Source of the DNA: Streptomyces sp. KL109B
GTDB lineage: Bacteria > Actinomycetota > Actinomycetes > Streptomycetales > Streptomycetaceae
Assembly (NCBI RefSeq): GCF_030766935.1
Contig: NZ_JASERL010000004.1
Span: 62,001-126,000 of the forward strand
DNA: 64,000 nucleotides
Reading direction: 5' to 3'
The notes under the pieces are model-generated. The model was not told the origin of the DNA. It saw only the letters and a list, made by a program, of their open reading frames with translations, and did not search any database. Positions 45,885 to 60,425 of the stretch are shown in pieces; the first letter of the stretch is position 1; every line of letters begins with the position of its first letter. Position numbers and translations under genes: made by a program.

Positions 45885-46625
45885 ATGGAGCTCGCGCAAC
45901 GTACCGATTGGGCCTCGTCGGGCTGGGAGGGGCTGGCGCCGAATGTGGGGCGGGTGCGGTTGCCCGGTTGGGACTGTACGACCGGCCTCGTCGTCGGTGA
46001 AGACGCGGCGCTCTTGATCGACACCGGATCCTCACTCCGTGAAGGCGTCCGGCTGCGCGCGGACACCCGCGCACTCCTCGGAGCACACGGGAGGGTGACG
46101 CATGTCGCGCTGACCCATCCGCACTTCGACCACGTCCTTGGCACGGCCGCGTTCGCGGGCGTCGAGGTGTACGGGGCGGTGGGCATCGACGCCCTCTTCG
46201 AACGCGGCACGGACGGGCTGCGCTCCAGCGCCGTACACAACGGTCTCCCCGAGGAGGAGGCGGCCGAGGCCCTCGACGTGCTCGTGACCCCGCCGCACCG
46301 GGTGTGCGGCGAGTGGACGCTCGACCTGGGCGGCGGCGTGACGGTGCTGCTGGCGAACATCGGTCCGGCGCACAGCGGTCACGACCTGACGGTGTTGGTT
46401 CCGGGTACGCCGGAGATCGTGTTCTGCGGCGACCTGGTGGAGGAGTCCGGCGAGCCGCAGGCGGGTTCGGACGCGGCGCCCCAGCACTGGCCTGCGGCGC
46501 TCGACCGGCTCCTCGATCTCGGCGGGGAGGACGCGGTGTACGTTCCGGGGCACGGTTCGACGGTGAATGCACGGTTCGTCCGCGAGCAACGCGCCACATT
46601 GGCAGCGCGTTTCGGCGTGTCGTAG
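45885..46625 (+). CDS. Metallo-beta-lactamase-fold hydrolase
   Basis: A 246-residue protein starts at ATG 45885 ([17 protein letters not shown]). MBL motifs are [12 protein letters not shown] (HxHxDH), [10 protein letters not shown] (His), CGDLVEE (Asp) and YVPGHGS (last His). The reaction is unknown; thioesters, lactones or phosphodiesters are usual substrates. It is divergent from hrcA, and the CIRCE element lies in the shared gap. Confidence 0.9.
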   Translation: MELAQRTDWASSGWEGLAPNVGRVRLPGWDCTTGLVVGEDAALLIDTGSSLREGVRLRADTRALLGAHGRVTHVALTHPHFDHVLGTAAFAGVEVYGAVGIDALFERGTDGLRSSAVHNGLPEEEAAEALDVLVTPPHRVCGEWTLDLGGGVTVLLANIGPAHSGHDLTVLVPGTPEIVFCGDLVEESGEPQAGSDAAPQHWPAALDRLLDLGGEDAVYVPGHGSTVNARFVREQRATLAARFGVS

Positions 46626-46658
46626 CGACGACCTGCGCGTCTCTCTTATGGTCGGCCG

Positions 46659-47495
46659 ATGCGCCAGTATTCCCCCGACCTCACGCCTCCCTGGAAGCGG
46701 AACAAGCCCGCCCCCGAGGTCCCGGCCGAACCGGACCTCGTGGTCGAAGAGATCTCAACGGGCTTCTGCGGAGCGGTGATCCGGGTCGAGAAGACGGCGC
46801 AGGGCCCGACCGTCACCCTCGAAGACCGCTTCGGCAAGCACCGCGTCTTCCCCATGCACCCCCGCGCCTTCATGATCGACGGCAAGGTCGTCACCCTCGT
46901 ACGCCCCTCGGGCCCGGCCCCCGCACGCCCCACCCGCACGGCCTCCGGCTCGGTCGCGGTCCCCGGCGCCCGCGCGCGCGTGGCACGGGCGGGCCGCATC
47001 TACGTAGAGGGCAAGCACGACGCCGAACTCATCGAGCGGGTCTGGGGCGACGACCTGCGCATCGAGGGCGTGGCGGTGGAATTCCTGGAGGGCGTCGACG
47101 ACCTCCCGGCGATCGTCTCCGACTTCGCCCCGGGCCCCGACGCCCGCCTGGGCGTCCTGGTGGACCACCTGGTCCCCGGCTCGAAGGAATGGAAGATCGC
47201 CCAGTCGGTGTCGAGCGACCACGCCCTGGTCGTGGGCCACCCCTACATCGACATCTGGGAAGCCGTGAAGCCGTCCTCGGTCGGCATCGACTCCTGGCCC
47301 CGCGTCCCCCACGGCCAGGACTGGAAGACGGGCGTCTGCCGCGCACTGGGCTGGCGCGTGTCCCACACGGGCGAGGCCTGGCAGCACATCCTGTCAAAGG
47401 TCCACACCTACAAGGACCTCCAACCCGAACTCCTCGGCCGAGTCGAGGAACTCATCGACTTCGTCACGGCCCATTCAAGCCCCTCCGGCGATTGA
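46659..47495 (+). CDS. DUF3097 protein
   Basis: A 278-residue protein starts at ATG 46659 ([12 protein letters not shown]), 33 bp after the MBL gene. It is the actinobacterial DUF3097 family, whose function is unknown. The C-terminal half has a TOPRIM-like look: [19 protein letters not shown] (as in V-E-G-x2-D-A), then [17 protein letters not shown], and [13 protein letters not shown]. The final SSPSGD is encoded by the dispersed repeat, so the stop codon lies within it. Confidence 0.88.
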   Translation: MRQYSPDLTPPWKRNKPAPEVPAEPDLVVEEISTGFCGAVIRVEKTAQGPTVTLEDRFGKHRVFPMHPRAFMIDGKVVTLVRPSGPAPARPTRTASGSVAVPGARARVARAGRIYVEGKHDAELIERVWGDDLRIEGVAVEFLEGVDDLPAIVSDFAPGPDARLGVLVDHLVPGSKEWKIAQSVSSDHALVVGHPYIDIWEAVKPSSVGIDSWPRVPHGQDWKTGVCRALGWRVSHTGEAWQHILSKVHTYKDLQPELLGRVEELIDFVTAHSSPSGD

Positions 47496-47602
47496 GGAGC
47501 GGGGCCCGGGGCGGAGCCCCGATCTTTCAAGCCTCGACGGCGGACGACCACACTCAAGCCCCGCCGGCGATTGAGGCGCGGGGTCCGGGGCAGAGCCCCG
47601 AG
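47473..47602. repeat. Two forward copies of the dispersed GC-rich repeat
   Basis: Copies at 47473-47522 and about 47553-47602 are separated by 30 bp of unrelated sequence. The first starts inside the DUF3097 coding sequence and provides its stop (TGA at 47493). The second reaches to within 26 bp of the convergent hemW stop. Confidence 0.88.
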
Positions 47603-47627
47603 GCGTCAACCACGGCTCGGCGCAACC

Positions 47628-48860
47628 TCAGTCGACCAGGTCCCGCACCACCGCATCCGCCAACAACCTCCCCCGCAACGTCAACACACCCCGCCCACCC
47701 GCAAACGGCTCCGGTTCCAGCAACCCGTCCGCCAACGCCCGCTCCGCCGCCGCGCCCCCCGCCTCCCGCAGCAGCGACAACGGGCAGCCCTCACGGAGCC
47801 GTAGCTCCAAGAGGATGCGCTCGACCCGGCGGTCCTCGTCCGCCAGCACCTCACGCCCGGCCCCCGGGGACCGGCCCTCCGCCAGCGCCGCCGCGTACGC
47901 GCCCGGGTGCTTCACGTTCCACCACCGCACACCGCCCACGTGCGAGTGCGCGCCGGGACCCGCGCCCCACCAGTCGGCGCCGCGCCAGTACAGCTCGTTG
48001 TGGAGGCAGCGGCCCGCCTCCGACGTGGCCCAGTTGGACACCTCGTACCAGTCGAACCCGGCCGCGCCCAACACCTCGTCCGCGATGAGGTACCGGTCCG
48101 CGTGCACGTCGTCGTCGGTCATCGGCACCTCGCCGCGCCGGATCCGCCGCGCGAGCTGCGTGCCCTCCTCGACGATCAGCGCGTACGCCGAGACGTGGTC
48201 GGGCCCCGCCCCCAGCGCCGCCTCCAGCGAGGCCCGCCAGTCGTCGTCCGTCTCGCCCGGTGTGCCGTAGATCAGGTCGAGGTTCACGTGGTCGAACCCG
48301 GCCGCCCGCGCCTCCGCGACACACGCCTCGGGGCGCCCCGGGGTGTGCGTACGGTCGAGGACCTTGAGGACGTGCTGCCGGGCACTCTGCATGCCGAAAG
48401 ACACGCGATTGAAGCCGCCGGCCCGCAGCTCCGCCAGGTACGCCGGGTCCACCGACTCCGGGTTCGCCTCGGTCGTGACCTCCGCGTCGTCCGCGAGCCC
48501 GAACTCCTCGCGGATCGCCCCCAGCATCCGTACGAGATCGGCGGCCGGAAGGAGCGTCGGCGTACCGCCTCCGACGAACACGGTGCGGACCGGGCGCGGG
48601 TCGTCACCGAGGACCTTCCTGGCCAGGCGCACCTCCTCCACCAGCGTCTCCGCGTAGTTGTCGCGGGACGCGAGGACGCCGCCGGTGCCGCGCAGCTCGG
48701 TCGCCGTGTACGTGTTGAAGTCGCAGTAGCCGCAGCGCGTGGCGCAGTACGGGACGTGCAGGTAGAAGCCGAGCGGGCGCGCCTCGGCACCCACGAACGC
48801 GGACGCGGGCAGCGAACCGTCCTCGGGCACGGGCTCACCATCGGGAAGTGCGGAAGGCAT
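47628..48860 (-). CDS. hemW: Radical SAM protein HemW (heme chaperone)
   Basis: A 410-residue protein starts at ATG 48860. It has the radical SAM cluster YCATRCGYCDFN (C-x3-C-x2-C), the GGGTPTLL glycine motif, EANPES and the HemN C-terminal region. It resembles coproporphyrinogen III oxidase but belongs to the HemW branch, which binds and transfers heme. It converges with DUF3097. Confidence 0.92.
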   Translation of the reverse strand: MPSALPDGEPVPEDGSLPASAFVGAEARPLGFYLHVPYCATRCGYCDFNTYTATELRGTGGVLASRDNYAETLVEEVRLARKVLGDDPRPVRTVFVGGGTPTLLPAADLVRMLGAIREEFGLADDAEVTTEANPESVDPAYLAELRAGGFNRVSFGMQSARQHVLKVLDRTHTPGRPEACVAEARAAGFDHVNLDLIYGTPGETDDDWRASLEAALGAGPDHVSAYALIVEEGTQLARRIRRGEVPMTDDDVHADRYLIADEVLGAAGFDWYEVSNWATSEAGRCLHNELYWRGADWWGAGPGAHSHVGGVRWWNVKHPGAYAAALAEGRSPGAGREVLADEDRRVERILLELRLREGCPLSLLREAGGAAAERALADGLLEPEPFAGGRGVLTLRGRLLADAVVRDLVD

Positions 48861-48887
48861 GCCCCCATTGTCCCGCCCGGCGGAGGT

Positions 48888-50912
48888 TCACTGCGCCTGG
48901 AGCACGAGCAGCGCCAGATCGTCGTCCGGCGGGCTGTCCGCGAAGGCGTGCACGAGCCGCCTGATGCGCTCCGCGAGCAGCGGCGCCGTGAGGCCCGCGC
49001 ACCCGGCGAGGGCCAGCGCGAGCCCGTCGCCGTCGTCGAACTGGAGGGGCCCGCGGCGCCGCTCCGTCACCCCGTCCGTGACGCCGAGGAGGGTGTCCCC
49101 GGTGCGCATCATGAACGTTTCACTCGTGTAGTCCGGGTCGTCGACGACGCCGAGCAGCACCTGCGGCGTGGCCGCGGCGACGACCTCCCCGCCGGGCCGC
49201 ATCAGCAGCGGCAGCGGATGCCCCGCGGAGGCGAGGGTGCAGATCACGCCGCCGTCCTCGGTGGGGGTCAGCTCGCCGTACAGCAGCGACAGGAAGCGGG
49301 AGGTGGAGCCCTCGGGCGGAACGCCGCGGCCGTCGGCGGCGGCGAGCGCGCGGGCGGCGGCGTCGGAGGCCTCGGTGGCGTCGTCGAGCAGCAGCCGGTT
49401 GAGGCGGTCGAGGACCTGGGAGACCTGGTACTCCTCGCGGGCGAGGAGACGCAGCCAGGGCCGGACGAGCCCGATGACGACGGCGGCCTCTGGGCCCTTC
49501 CCTTGTACGTCGCCGAGCGCGAAGCACCAGCGTCCCGCGCCGGCCGGGAACACGTCGTAGAAGTCGCCGCCGGGGCCGCCCGCCTCCTTCGGCTCGTAGA
49601 CGAGGGCGGTCTTGACGCCGGGGATCTCGGCCATGGACGTGGGCAGCAGGCCGCGCTGCAGGATGCGGCTGATGGTGGCCTGCCGGGTGAAGCGGCGGGC
49701 GGCGCTGACGGCGAGGGCGACGCGGCGGGCGAAGTCCTCGACGAGGCCGGTGACCTCGTCGGGGAAGCGCAGCAGTCCGGCCCGGCCGATCAGCAGGATG
49801 CCGAGCGCGCGGCCGCCCGCGGAGAGCCGGTAGGCGAGCGCGGAACCGGACGCCTCGGTGGTGCCCGAGGCCATCGCGTCCATCGCGTCGAAGGGCCAGG
49901 GCACCGGCACGGCGCCCGTGTGCGGTCCTTCGGCGAGCCGCGGGGGCTCCTTCTCCAGGAGTCCGCGGAGCTCCTCGATGCGGTGTTCGTGGGTGTGCCA
50001 GACGCGGGCGAGGCGGGGCAGCGGCATCGGGTCGGCGCCGCGCAGCTCGTGCTCGACGACGCCCGGCAGGCCGCGCCCCTCCTCCTCGTAGAACCAGATG
50101 GCGCACCAGTCGGCGAGGCGCGGCACGAGGAGCTGGCCGACGAGGGCGGCGACCATGTCCTCGTCGAGCTGGCCCGCGAGCAGGTCGGAGGCCTCGGCGA
50201 GGAAGGAGAGCGCGCCGCGGTTGATCCAGTCCTGGTCCTGGGCGGCACGCCGGGACGCGGGCGCGAGGGTCTCGGCGGCGCGCAGGCAACGCTGGCGGCC
50301 GCGTACCCGGGCCGAGGTGTCGGGGAAGTCCGCGGCGGGTGTGGGGGCGTCGGCGGGCAGCCGGGCCCAGACGGTCTTGGTGCCGTTGCCGTAGGTGATG
50401 CCCCACGACTCGGCGAGGGAGGCGACGAGTTGGAGGCCGCGGCCGTACTCGGGGGTCTCCGGGGAGCGGAAGGACCGGTCGTTGCGGACGGCGCGGGCCG
50501 GGTGCCGGTCGGTGACCTCGACGACGAGTCCGGCGGACGCGCTGCCGTCGGGGGCGGCGCCCTCCAGGCGGCACAGGAGGTCGACTCCGGTGCCGGCGTG
50601 GACGACGGCGTTGGTGACGAGTTCGCTGACGACGACGGTCGCGTCGTCCATGAGGCGGCCGTCGATGGTCACGGGCACGGGTGGTGCGGCCGGTTCGGTC
50701 AGTTCGCTCAGTTCGCTCAGTTCGCCCAGTTCGTTCAGTTCGTTCAGTTCGGTCCAGTCGGCGAACGCGGACCGCAGGAAACGGCGGGCGGCCGCGGGCG
50801 CGAGCGGGTTTCCCGGCAGCGACGTGCGCGCGACGGACGGCTCCCCGGGCGGCCGGTCGGGCACGTCCGGGGAGCTGAACGCGCTGTCCCGCTGGATCGG
50901 AATGGAACCCAC
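48888..50912 (-). CDS. OsaC-like multidomain phosphatase: HATPase, GAF, SpoIIE
   Basis: Start taken as GTG 50912 (VGSIPIQRDSAF); GTG 50957 is the longest option. About 674 residues. An RsbW-type HATPase comes first (VVVSELVTNAVVHAG; EYGRGLQLVASLAESWG), then a GAF-like part (DEDMVAALVGQLLVPRLADWCAIW), then a SpoIIE phosphatase domain: GGPGGDFYDVFPAG, LGDVQGKGPEAA, GVTDGVTERR and DDDLALLVL. This combination, divergent from a HAMP-rich hybrid kinase plus lone response regulator, matches the osaC-osaAB osmoadaptation locus of S. coelicolor as I recall it. A repeated linker (ELNELGELSELSEL) is encoded by 9-bp tandem repeats. Confidence 0.85.
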   Translation of the reverse strand: MGSIPIQRDSAFSSPDVPDRPPGEPSVARTSLPGNPLAPAAARRFLRSAFADWTELNELNELGELSELSELTEPAAPPVPVTIDGRLMDDATVVVSELVTNAVVHAGTGVDLLCRLEGAAPDGSASAGLVVEVTDRHPARAVRNDRSFRSPETPEYGRGLQLVASLAESWGITYGNGTKTVWARLPADAPTPAADFPDTSARVRGRQRCLRAAETLAPASRRAAQDQDWINRGALSFLAEASDLLAGQLDEDMVAALVGQLLVPRLADWCAIWFYEEEGRGLPGVVEHELRGADPMPLPRLARVWHTHEHRIEELRGLLEKEPPRLAEGPHTGAVPVPWPFDAMDAMASGTTEASGSALAYRLSAGGRALGILLIGRAGLLRFPDEVTGLVEDFARRVALAVSAARRFTRQATISRILQRGLLPTSMAEIPGVKTALVYEPKEAGGPGGDFYDVFPAGAGRWCFALGDVQGKGPEAAVVIGLVRPWLRLLAREEYQVSQVLDRLNRLLLDDATEASDAAARALAAADGRGVPPEGSTSRFLSLLYGELTPTEDGGVICTLASAGHPLPLLMRPGGEVVAAATPQVLLGVVDDPDYTSETFMMRTGDTLLGVTDGVTERRRGPLQFDDGDGLALALAGCAGLTAPLLAERIRRLVHAFADSPPDDDLALLVLQAQ
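50691..50757. repeat. In-frame 9-bp tandem repeat inside the OsaC-like gene
   Basis: CAGTTCG recurs every 9 bp at 50700, 50709, 50718, 50727, 50736 and 50745, with degenerate units at both ends. On the coding strand it gives Glu-Leu-x repeats in the linker before the HATPase domain. Copy-number change would lengthen or shorten the linker without a frameshift. Confidence 0.85.
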
Positions 50913-51014
50913 GTTTCGGCTCCTGAGTAGTTGTGGCAAAGACGCCTCAGGCGACACCGACAGAGTGACAGACTGGCCCCGCCCATAAGCGCCGAGTTAC
51001 CTAAGTAGGCCGCT

Positions 51015-55175
<4,161 letters not shown>

Positions 55176-55187
55176 GGCACCGTCACC

Positions 55188-55772
55188 ATGACTACTGCAG
55201 AGTCCACTTCAGCGTCTGCGGATCGGGCCAGCATCCTCCTCGTCGACGACATGGAGGACAACCTGACCGCGCTGGAGGCCGTCCTCGGATCGCTCAACGA
55301 ACCGCTCGTACGGGCCCGTTCCGGCGAGGAGGCGATGAAGGCGCTGCTGCGCAGGCAGTTCGCCGTCGTGCTCCTGGACATCCGGATGCCCGGCATGGAC
55401 GGCTTCGAGACGGCGACGAACATCAAGCGCCTCGACCAGACGAAGGACGTCCCGATCATCTTCCTGACCGGCACGGACGCCGACACCGGCTACGCCTTCC
55501 GCGGCTACGCGACCGGCGCCGCCGACTATCTGACCAAGCCCTTCGACCCGTGGGTGCTACGCGCGAAGGTGACCGTATTTCTCGATCTGCACCGCAAGAA
55601 CCGCCAGTTGCAGCGCCTGTTGGCGCGCGAACACGAGCAGTTCGACACCCTGGCGTCCCGGATGACGTCGATCGAGCTGCGCCTTGCCGAGGACGAGAAC
55701 CCCGACGTACGCGAACTGCGCCGCGACATCGGGGAGATGAAGGAGACGCTGCGGATGATGCGCCGCGGGTAG
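55188..55772 (+). CDS. OsaB-like lone response regulator
   Basis: A 194-residue protein starts at ATG 55188, 12 bp after the kinase stop. The receiver domain has SILLVDDMEDN, phospho-acceptor Asp64 (VVLLDIRMPGMDG), FLTGTDAD and the conserved Lys in LTKPFDPW. After residue 130 there is no DNA-binding domain, only a predicted coiled coil (LQRLLAREHEQFDTLASRM ... LRRDIGEMKETLRMM). It probably relays phosphate by protein contact, perhaps with the divergent phosphatase. The same build is known for OsaB. Confidence 0.9.
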   Translation: MTTAESTSASADRASILLVDDMEDNLTALEAVLGSLNEPLVRARSGEEAMKALLRRQFAVVLLDIRMPGMDGFETATNIKRLDQTKDVPIIFLTGTDADTGYAFRGYATGAADYLTKPFDPWVLRAKVTVFLDLHRKNRQLQRLLAREHEQFDTLASRMTSIELRLAEDENPDVRELRRDIGEMKETLRMMRRG

Positions 55773-55814
55773 GCGCCTGGCCGTCCCCGCCGCAGCGTCT
55801 CCTGACCCATCCGG

Positions 55815-57704
55815 TCAGCCCTCGCGGCTGCCCGCGTACATCTCGTCGAGCAGCCCCTTGTACTCCCGCTCGACGACCGGGCGCTTCAGCTTGAGGCTGG
55901 GTGTCAGCTCGCCGTGCTCGATGTCGAGGTCGCGCGGCAGGAGCTTGAACTTCTTGATGGTCTGCCAGCGCTGCAGGCCCTCGTTGAGCTCCTTCACGTA
56001 GCCCTCGACGAGCTGCACCGTCTGCGGCGCCGCGACGACCTCGGCGTAGGAGGAGCCGCTGAGGCCGTTCTCCTTGGCCCACTCCAGGATGGAGGGCTCG
56101 TCGAGGGAGATGAGCGCCGTGCAGAAGTTCCGGTCGGCGCCGTGCACCAGGATGTTGGAGACGTACGGGCACACGGCCTTGAACTGGCCCTCGACCTCGG
56201 CAGGCGCGATGTACTTGCCGCCGGACGTCTTGATCAAGTCCTTCTTGCGGTCGGTGATGCGCAGGTAGCCGTCGTTGGACAGCTCGCCGATGTCGCCGGT
56301 GTGGAACCAGCCGTCGGACTCCAGGACCTCGGCCGTCTTGTCGGGAAGCCCGTGGTAGCCCTCCATGATGCCGGGGCCGCGCAGCAGGATCTCGCCGTCG
56401 TCCGCGATCCGCACCTCGGTGCCGGGCAGCGGCTTGCCGACGGTGCCGGTGCGGTACGCCTCACCGGGGTTCACGAAGGAGGCGGCGCTCGACTCGGTGA
56501 GCCCGTAGCCCTCCAGGATGTGCACTCCGGCGCCCGCGAAGAAGTAGCCGATCTCCGGGGCCAGCGCGGCGGACCCGGACACGCAGGCCCGCAGCCGCCC
56601 GCCGAAGGCCTCCCGCAGCTTGCCGTAGACGAGCCGGTCGGCGGCCTTGTGCTTCGAGGCGAGCTTGAACGGCACCGAGGCGACGCCCGTACGCCGGAAG
56701 TTGTCCTGGCTGACCTTCGCGTACTCGCGCGCAACACCCGCCGCCCACTGGAAGATCTTGTACTTGGCGCTGCCGCCGGCCTTCGCCTTCGCGGCGACGC
56801 CGTTGTAGACCTTCTCGAAGATGCGCGGCACGGCGGCCATGTACGTCGGCTGCACGACCGGCAGATTCTCGATGATCTTGTCTACGCGGCCGTCGACGGC
56901 GGTGACGTGCCCGACCTCGATCTGGCCACTGGTGAGCACCTTGCCGAAGACGTGCGCGAGCGGCAGCCACAGGTACTGCACGTCCTCGCCGCTCACCAGG
57001 CCGGTCGCCGCAATGGCCTTCGCCATGTACGACCAGTTGTCGTGCGGCAGCCGCACGCCCTTGGGGCGGCCGGTGGTCCCGGAGGTGTAGATGAGGGTGG
57101 CGAGCTGGTCCTTGGTGATCGCCCCGACCCGCTCCCGGACGATGTCCGGGTTCTTCTCCAGGTACGCGGCGCCGCGCGCCTCCAGGTCCTCAAGGGTGAG
57201 CAGCCAGCCATCGGGGTCGGCGGCGTCCGGCTCGACACCCGTCGCGTCGATCACGACGACGTGCCGCAGCTCGGGGAGCTCCGCTCGGCGCGCCCGCGCC
57301 TTGGCGAGCTGCGCGGCGTCCTCCGCGACCATCACCTTGGACTCGGAGTCGGACAGGATGAACGCCGACTCGTCGTCGTTGGTCTGCGGGTACACCGTGG
57401 TGGTCGCCGCGCCCGCGCACATGATGCCGAGGTCGGCGAGTATCCACTCGACGCGGGTCGAGGACGCGAGCGCCACCCGCTCCTGCGGGCCCACGCCCAG
57501 CTCGACCAGGCCCGCGGCGATGGCGTACACGCGCTGCGCGGCCTGCGCCCAGCTCAGCGACTTCCAGTCGTCGGGGCCCGTGCCGGCGGCCGGGGGCACC
57601 GGATAACGGTAGGCCTCGGCGTCCGGTGTGGCCGCGACGCGCTCCAGGAAGAGGTTCGCCACGGAGGGCGGACGGTTCTCGATCAGGGTCTGTGTGTCGC
57701 TCAC
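55815..57704 (-). CDS. Long-chain fatty-acid-CoA ligase (AMP-binding)
   Basis: The start is GTG 57704 (VSDTQTLIENRPPSVA), because GGAGG lies six bases before it; the frame extends to 57785 without support. A 629-residue enzyme with LIYTSGTTGRPKGVRLPH (ATP motif), EGYGLTESSA, DGWFHTGDIG and DRKKDLIKTSGGKYIAP. It activates fatty acids with ATP and CoA. The 189 bp upstream, to the lepA terminator at 57894, should hold its promoter, but I see no clear consensus. It converges with the response regulator. Confidence 0.93.
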   Translation of the reverse strand: MSDTQTLIENRPPSVANLFLERVAATPDAEAYRYPVPPAAGTGPDDWKSLSWAQAAQRVYAIAAGLVELGVGPQERVALASSTRVEWILADLGIMCAGAATTTVYPQTNDDESAFILSDSESKVMVAEDAAQLAKARARRAELPELRHVVVIDATGVEPDAADPDGWLLTLEDLEARGAAYLEKNPDIVRERVGAITKDQLATLIYTSGTTGRPKGVRLPHDNWSYMAKAIAATGLVSGEDVQYLWLPLAHVFGKVLTSGQIEVGHVTAVDGRVDKIIENLPVVQPTYMAAVPRIFEKVYNGVAAKAKAGGSAKYKIFQWAAGVAREYAKVSQDNFRRTGVASVPFKLASKHKAADRLVYGKLREAFGGRLRACVSGSAALAPEIGYFFAGAGVHILEGYGLTESSAASFVNPGEAYRTGTVGKPLPGTEVRIADDGEILLRGPGIMEGYHGLPDKTAEVLESDGWFHTGDIGELSNDGYLRITDRKKDLIKTSGGKYIAPAEVEGQFKAVCPYVSNILVHGADRNFCTALISLDEPSILEWAKENGLSGSSYAEVVAAPQTVQLVEGYVKELNEGLQRWQTIKKFKLLPRDLDIEHGELTPSLKLKRPVVEREYKGLLDEMYAGSREG

Positions 57705-57893
57705 GACGTCCTCCGGGGCCCGCGACGGTGCGGCTGGTTGATACGAAGCCATTCTTCGCGGCTTGTTTAACTGGCGAGTAACCATTGGGCAGTGATCAGG
57801 GTAAGGGTCACCCGCCCGGCACGTAAGGGGCCCCGGCCTCCGACTTCATCGGACTGCGCGCTTCGTCCCCACCCCTCACAGGGCTTACACAAA

Positions 57894-57933
57894 AGCGGGA
57901 CCCGGCAGGCATGAACGCCTGCCGGGTCCCGCT
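57894..57933 (-). terminator. Rho-independent terminator of lepA
   Basis: A perfect 17-bp stem (57894-57910 with 57917-57933; core GGGACCCGGCAGGC) and a six-base loop are followed on the - strand by TTTTGTG. It lies 44 bp after the lepA stop and upstream of the acyl-CoA ligase gene. Confidence 0.93.
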
Positions 57934-57977
57934 TCGGGTGTGCTTGGGGTGCGCTTGAGGTGCGCTTGGGGAGCGGC

Positions 57978-59849
57978 TCACTTCTTGCTCTTGGAGCCCC
58001 CGCCGTCGTCACTCGAAAGAACCGCGATGAAGGCCTCCTGCGGCACCTCGACGGAGCCGACCATCTTCATCCGCTTCTTGCCCTCCTTCTGCTTCTCAAG
58101 GAGCTTGCGCTTACGGGAGATGTCACCGCCGTAGCACTTGGCGAGGACGTCCTTGCGGATGGCGCGGATGGTCTCGCGGGCGATCACCCGGGAACCGATC
58201 GCGGCCTGCACCGGCACCTCGAAGGCCTGCCGCGGGATCAGCTCGCGCAGCTTGGCGACGAGGCGCACGCCGTACTGGTACGCCTGGTCCTTGTGCGTGA
58301 TGGCGGAGAAGGCGTCGACCTTGTCGCCGTGCAGCAGGATGTCGACCTTGACGAGCTGGGCACTCTGCTCACCGGTCGGCTCGTAGTCGAGCGAGGCGTA
58401 CCCGCGCGTCTTCGACTTCAACTGGTCGAAGAAGTCGAAGACGATCTCCGCGAGCGGCAGCGTGTACCGGATCTCGACCCGGTCCTCGGACAGGTAGTCC
58501 ATGCCGAGCAGCGAACCGCGCCGCCCCTGGCACAGCTCCATGATCGAGCCGATGAACTCGGACGGGGCGAGCAGGGTGGCGCGCACGACCGGCTCGTACA
58601 CCTCCGCGATCTTCCCCTCGGGGAACTCGCTCGGGTTCGTGACCTGGTACTCCTCGCCGTCCTCCATGATCACGCGGTAGACCACGTTGGGGGCGGTGGC
58701 GATGAGGTCGAGCCCGAACTCGCGCTCGAGCCGCTCCCGGATCACGTCCAGGTGCAGCAGCCCGAGGAACCCGACGCGGAAACCGAAGCCGAGGGCGGCC
58801 GAGGTCTCCGGCTCGTAGACGAGCGCGGCGTCGTTGAGCTGCAGCTTGTCGAGGGCGTCACGCAGCTCGGGGTAGTCGGACCCGTCCAGCGGATACAGGC
58901 CCGAGAAGACCATCGGCTTCGGGTCCTTGTACCCGCCCAGCGGTTCCTCGGCGCCCTTGTTCAGCTGGGTGATGGTGTCGCCGACCTTGGACTGCCGGAC
59001 GTCCTTCACACCGGTGATCAGGTAGCCCACCTCGCCGACGCCGAGCCCGTCGGCGGCCGTCATCTCCGGCGAGTTCGTCCCGATCTCGAGCAGCTCGTGC
59101 GTCGCGCCGGTCGACATCATCCGGATCCGCTCGCGCTTGCTGAGCTGCCCGTCGACGACACGGACGTACGTGACGACGCCGCGGTACGAGTCGTAGACCG
59201 AGTCGAAGATCATCGCGCGGGCGGGCGCGTCCTTGACGCCGACCGGGGCCGGGATGTCACGGACGACCTTGTCGAGCAGCGCCTCGACGCCCATGCCGGT
59301 CTTGGCGGAGACCTTCAGCACGTCGTCGGGCTCGCAGCCGATGAGGTTCGCGAGCTCCTCGCTGAACTTCTCCGGCTGCGCGGCCGGCAGGTCGATCTTG
59401 TTCAGTACGGGAATGATCTGGAGGTCGTTCTCCATCGCCAGGTACAGGTTGGCGAGGGTCTGGGCCTCGATGCCCTGGGCGGCGTCCACGAGCAGGATGG
59501 TGCCCTCGCACGCGGCGAGCGAGCGCGAGACCTCGTACGTGAAGTCCACGTGGCCCGGCGTGTCGATCATGTTCAGGATGTGGGTCGTGCCCTGGTCGGG
59601 CCCCTCCGTGGGGGCCCAGGGCAGTCGCACCGCCTGGGACTTGATCGTGATGCCGCGCTCTCGCTCGATGTCCATCCGGTCGAGGTACTGAGCACGCATC
59701 TGCCGCTGCTCGACCACTCCGGTCAGCTGGAGCATCCGGTCGGCGAGCGTGGACTTGCCGTGGTCGATGTGCGCGATGATGCAGAAGTTGCGAATCTGAG
59801 CCGGGTCGGTGCGGCTCGGCTCGGGCACATTTTTAGGGATCGCGGGCAC
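57978..59849 (-). CDS. lepA: Elongation factor 4 (LepA)
   Basis: A 623-residue protein starts at GTG 59849 ([16 protein letters not shown]), with AGGA seven bases upstream. GTPase motifs: [25 protein letters not shown] and NKIDLP. The LepA-specific C-terminal domain is present ([22 protein letters not shown]). It acts on ribosomes during initiation and back-translocation. It is divergent from rpsT across 234 bp. Confidence 0.97.
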   Translation of the reverse strand: MPAIPKNVPEPSRTDPAQIRNFCIIAHIDHGKSTLADRMLQLTGVVEQRQMRAQYLDRMDIERERGITIKSQAVRLPWAPTEGPDQGTTHILNMIDTPGHVDFTYEVSRSLAACEGTILLVDAAQGIEAQTLANLYLAMENDLQIIPVLNKIDLPAAQPEKFSEELANLIGCEPDDVLKVSAKTGMGVEALLDKVVRDIPAPVGVKDAPARAMIFDSVYDSYRGVVTYVRVVDGQLSKRERIRMMSTGATHELLEIGTNSPEMTAADGLGVGEVGYLITGVKDVRQSKVGDTITQLNKGAEEPLGGYKDPKPMVFSGLYPLDGSDYPELRDALDKLQLNDAALVYEPETSAALGFGFRVGFLGLLHLDVIRERLEREFGLDLIATAPNVVYRVIMEDGEEYQVTNPSEFPEGKIAEVYEPVVRATLLAPSEFIGSIMELCQGRRGSLLGMDYLSEDRVEIRYTLPLAEIVFDFFDQLKSKTRGYASLDYEPTGEQSAQLVKVDILLHGDKVDAFSAITHKDQAYQYGVRLVAKLRELIPRQAFEVPVQAAIGSRVIARETIRAIRKDVLAKCYGGDISRKRKLLEKQKEGKKRMKMVGSVEVPQEAFIAVLSSDDGGGSKSKK

Positions 59850-59947
59850 GCAGGGTCCTGTCTCTTGAGGCCTTCTGCCTCAGGTCGGCCTCGGTTGGGA
59901 TCAATACGTAGCCTCCATCGTCCCATGAGCGGGGGACTGCGCTCGGT

Positions 59948-59975
59948 TTGGGCCGCCTGGAGTACGGCTGATACC
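59948..59975 (+). promoter_or_regulatory. Putative rpsT promoter
   Basis: TTGGGC (59948-59953) and GATACC (59970-59975) are separated by 16 bp and lie 109 bp upstream of the rpsT start. The -10 is preceded by CT, not by a clear extended motif. Nearby matches are weaker. Confidence 0.4.
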
Positions 59976-60083
59976 GTGGGCAGCTGTGTCTCATGCCCTC
60001 TAAAGCCGAGACACGCACCCAGTAGAAATCACCGGTACGGGTCCTTCACCGGCCCCGTGCCAGAACCTGCAAAGGCTCATTTC

Positions 60084-60350
60084 GTGGCGAACATCAAGTC
60101 CCAGATCAAGCGGATCAAGACCAACGAGAAGGCGCGGCTGCGCAACAAGGCCGTCAAGTCCTCCCTCAAGACCGCGATCCGCAAGGCCCGTGAGGCCGCT
60201 GCCTCCGGTGACGTCCAGAAGGCCGTCGAGGCCCAGCGCGCTGCCGCGCGTCAGCTCGACAAGGCCGTCTCCAAGGGCGTCATCCACAAGAACCAGGCCG
60301 CCAACAAGAAGGCCGCGCTTGCTTCGAAGGTCGCGTCCATCCAGGCCTGA
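60084..60350 (+). CDS. rpsT: 30S ribosomal protein S20
   Basis: An 88-residue, lysine- and alanine-rich protein starts at GTG 60084 ([20 protein letters not shown]), with AAAGG eight bases upstream. It binds the 5' domain of 16S rRNA early in 30S assembly. Length and order next to lepA and holA are as in other bacteria. Two hairpins follow the gene. Confidence 0.98.
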   Translation: MANIKSQIKRIKTNEKARLRNKAVKSSLKTAIRKAREAAASGDVQKAVEAQRAAARQLDKAVSKGVIHKNQAANKKAALASKVASIQA

Positions 60351-60425
60351 CCTGTCTGTTTGACCTGATCCACCGTCGGTAGGACCCGGGCGGGCCCTCT
60401 CTCATCCGCCCCCGACCGACACCCA

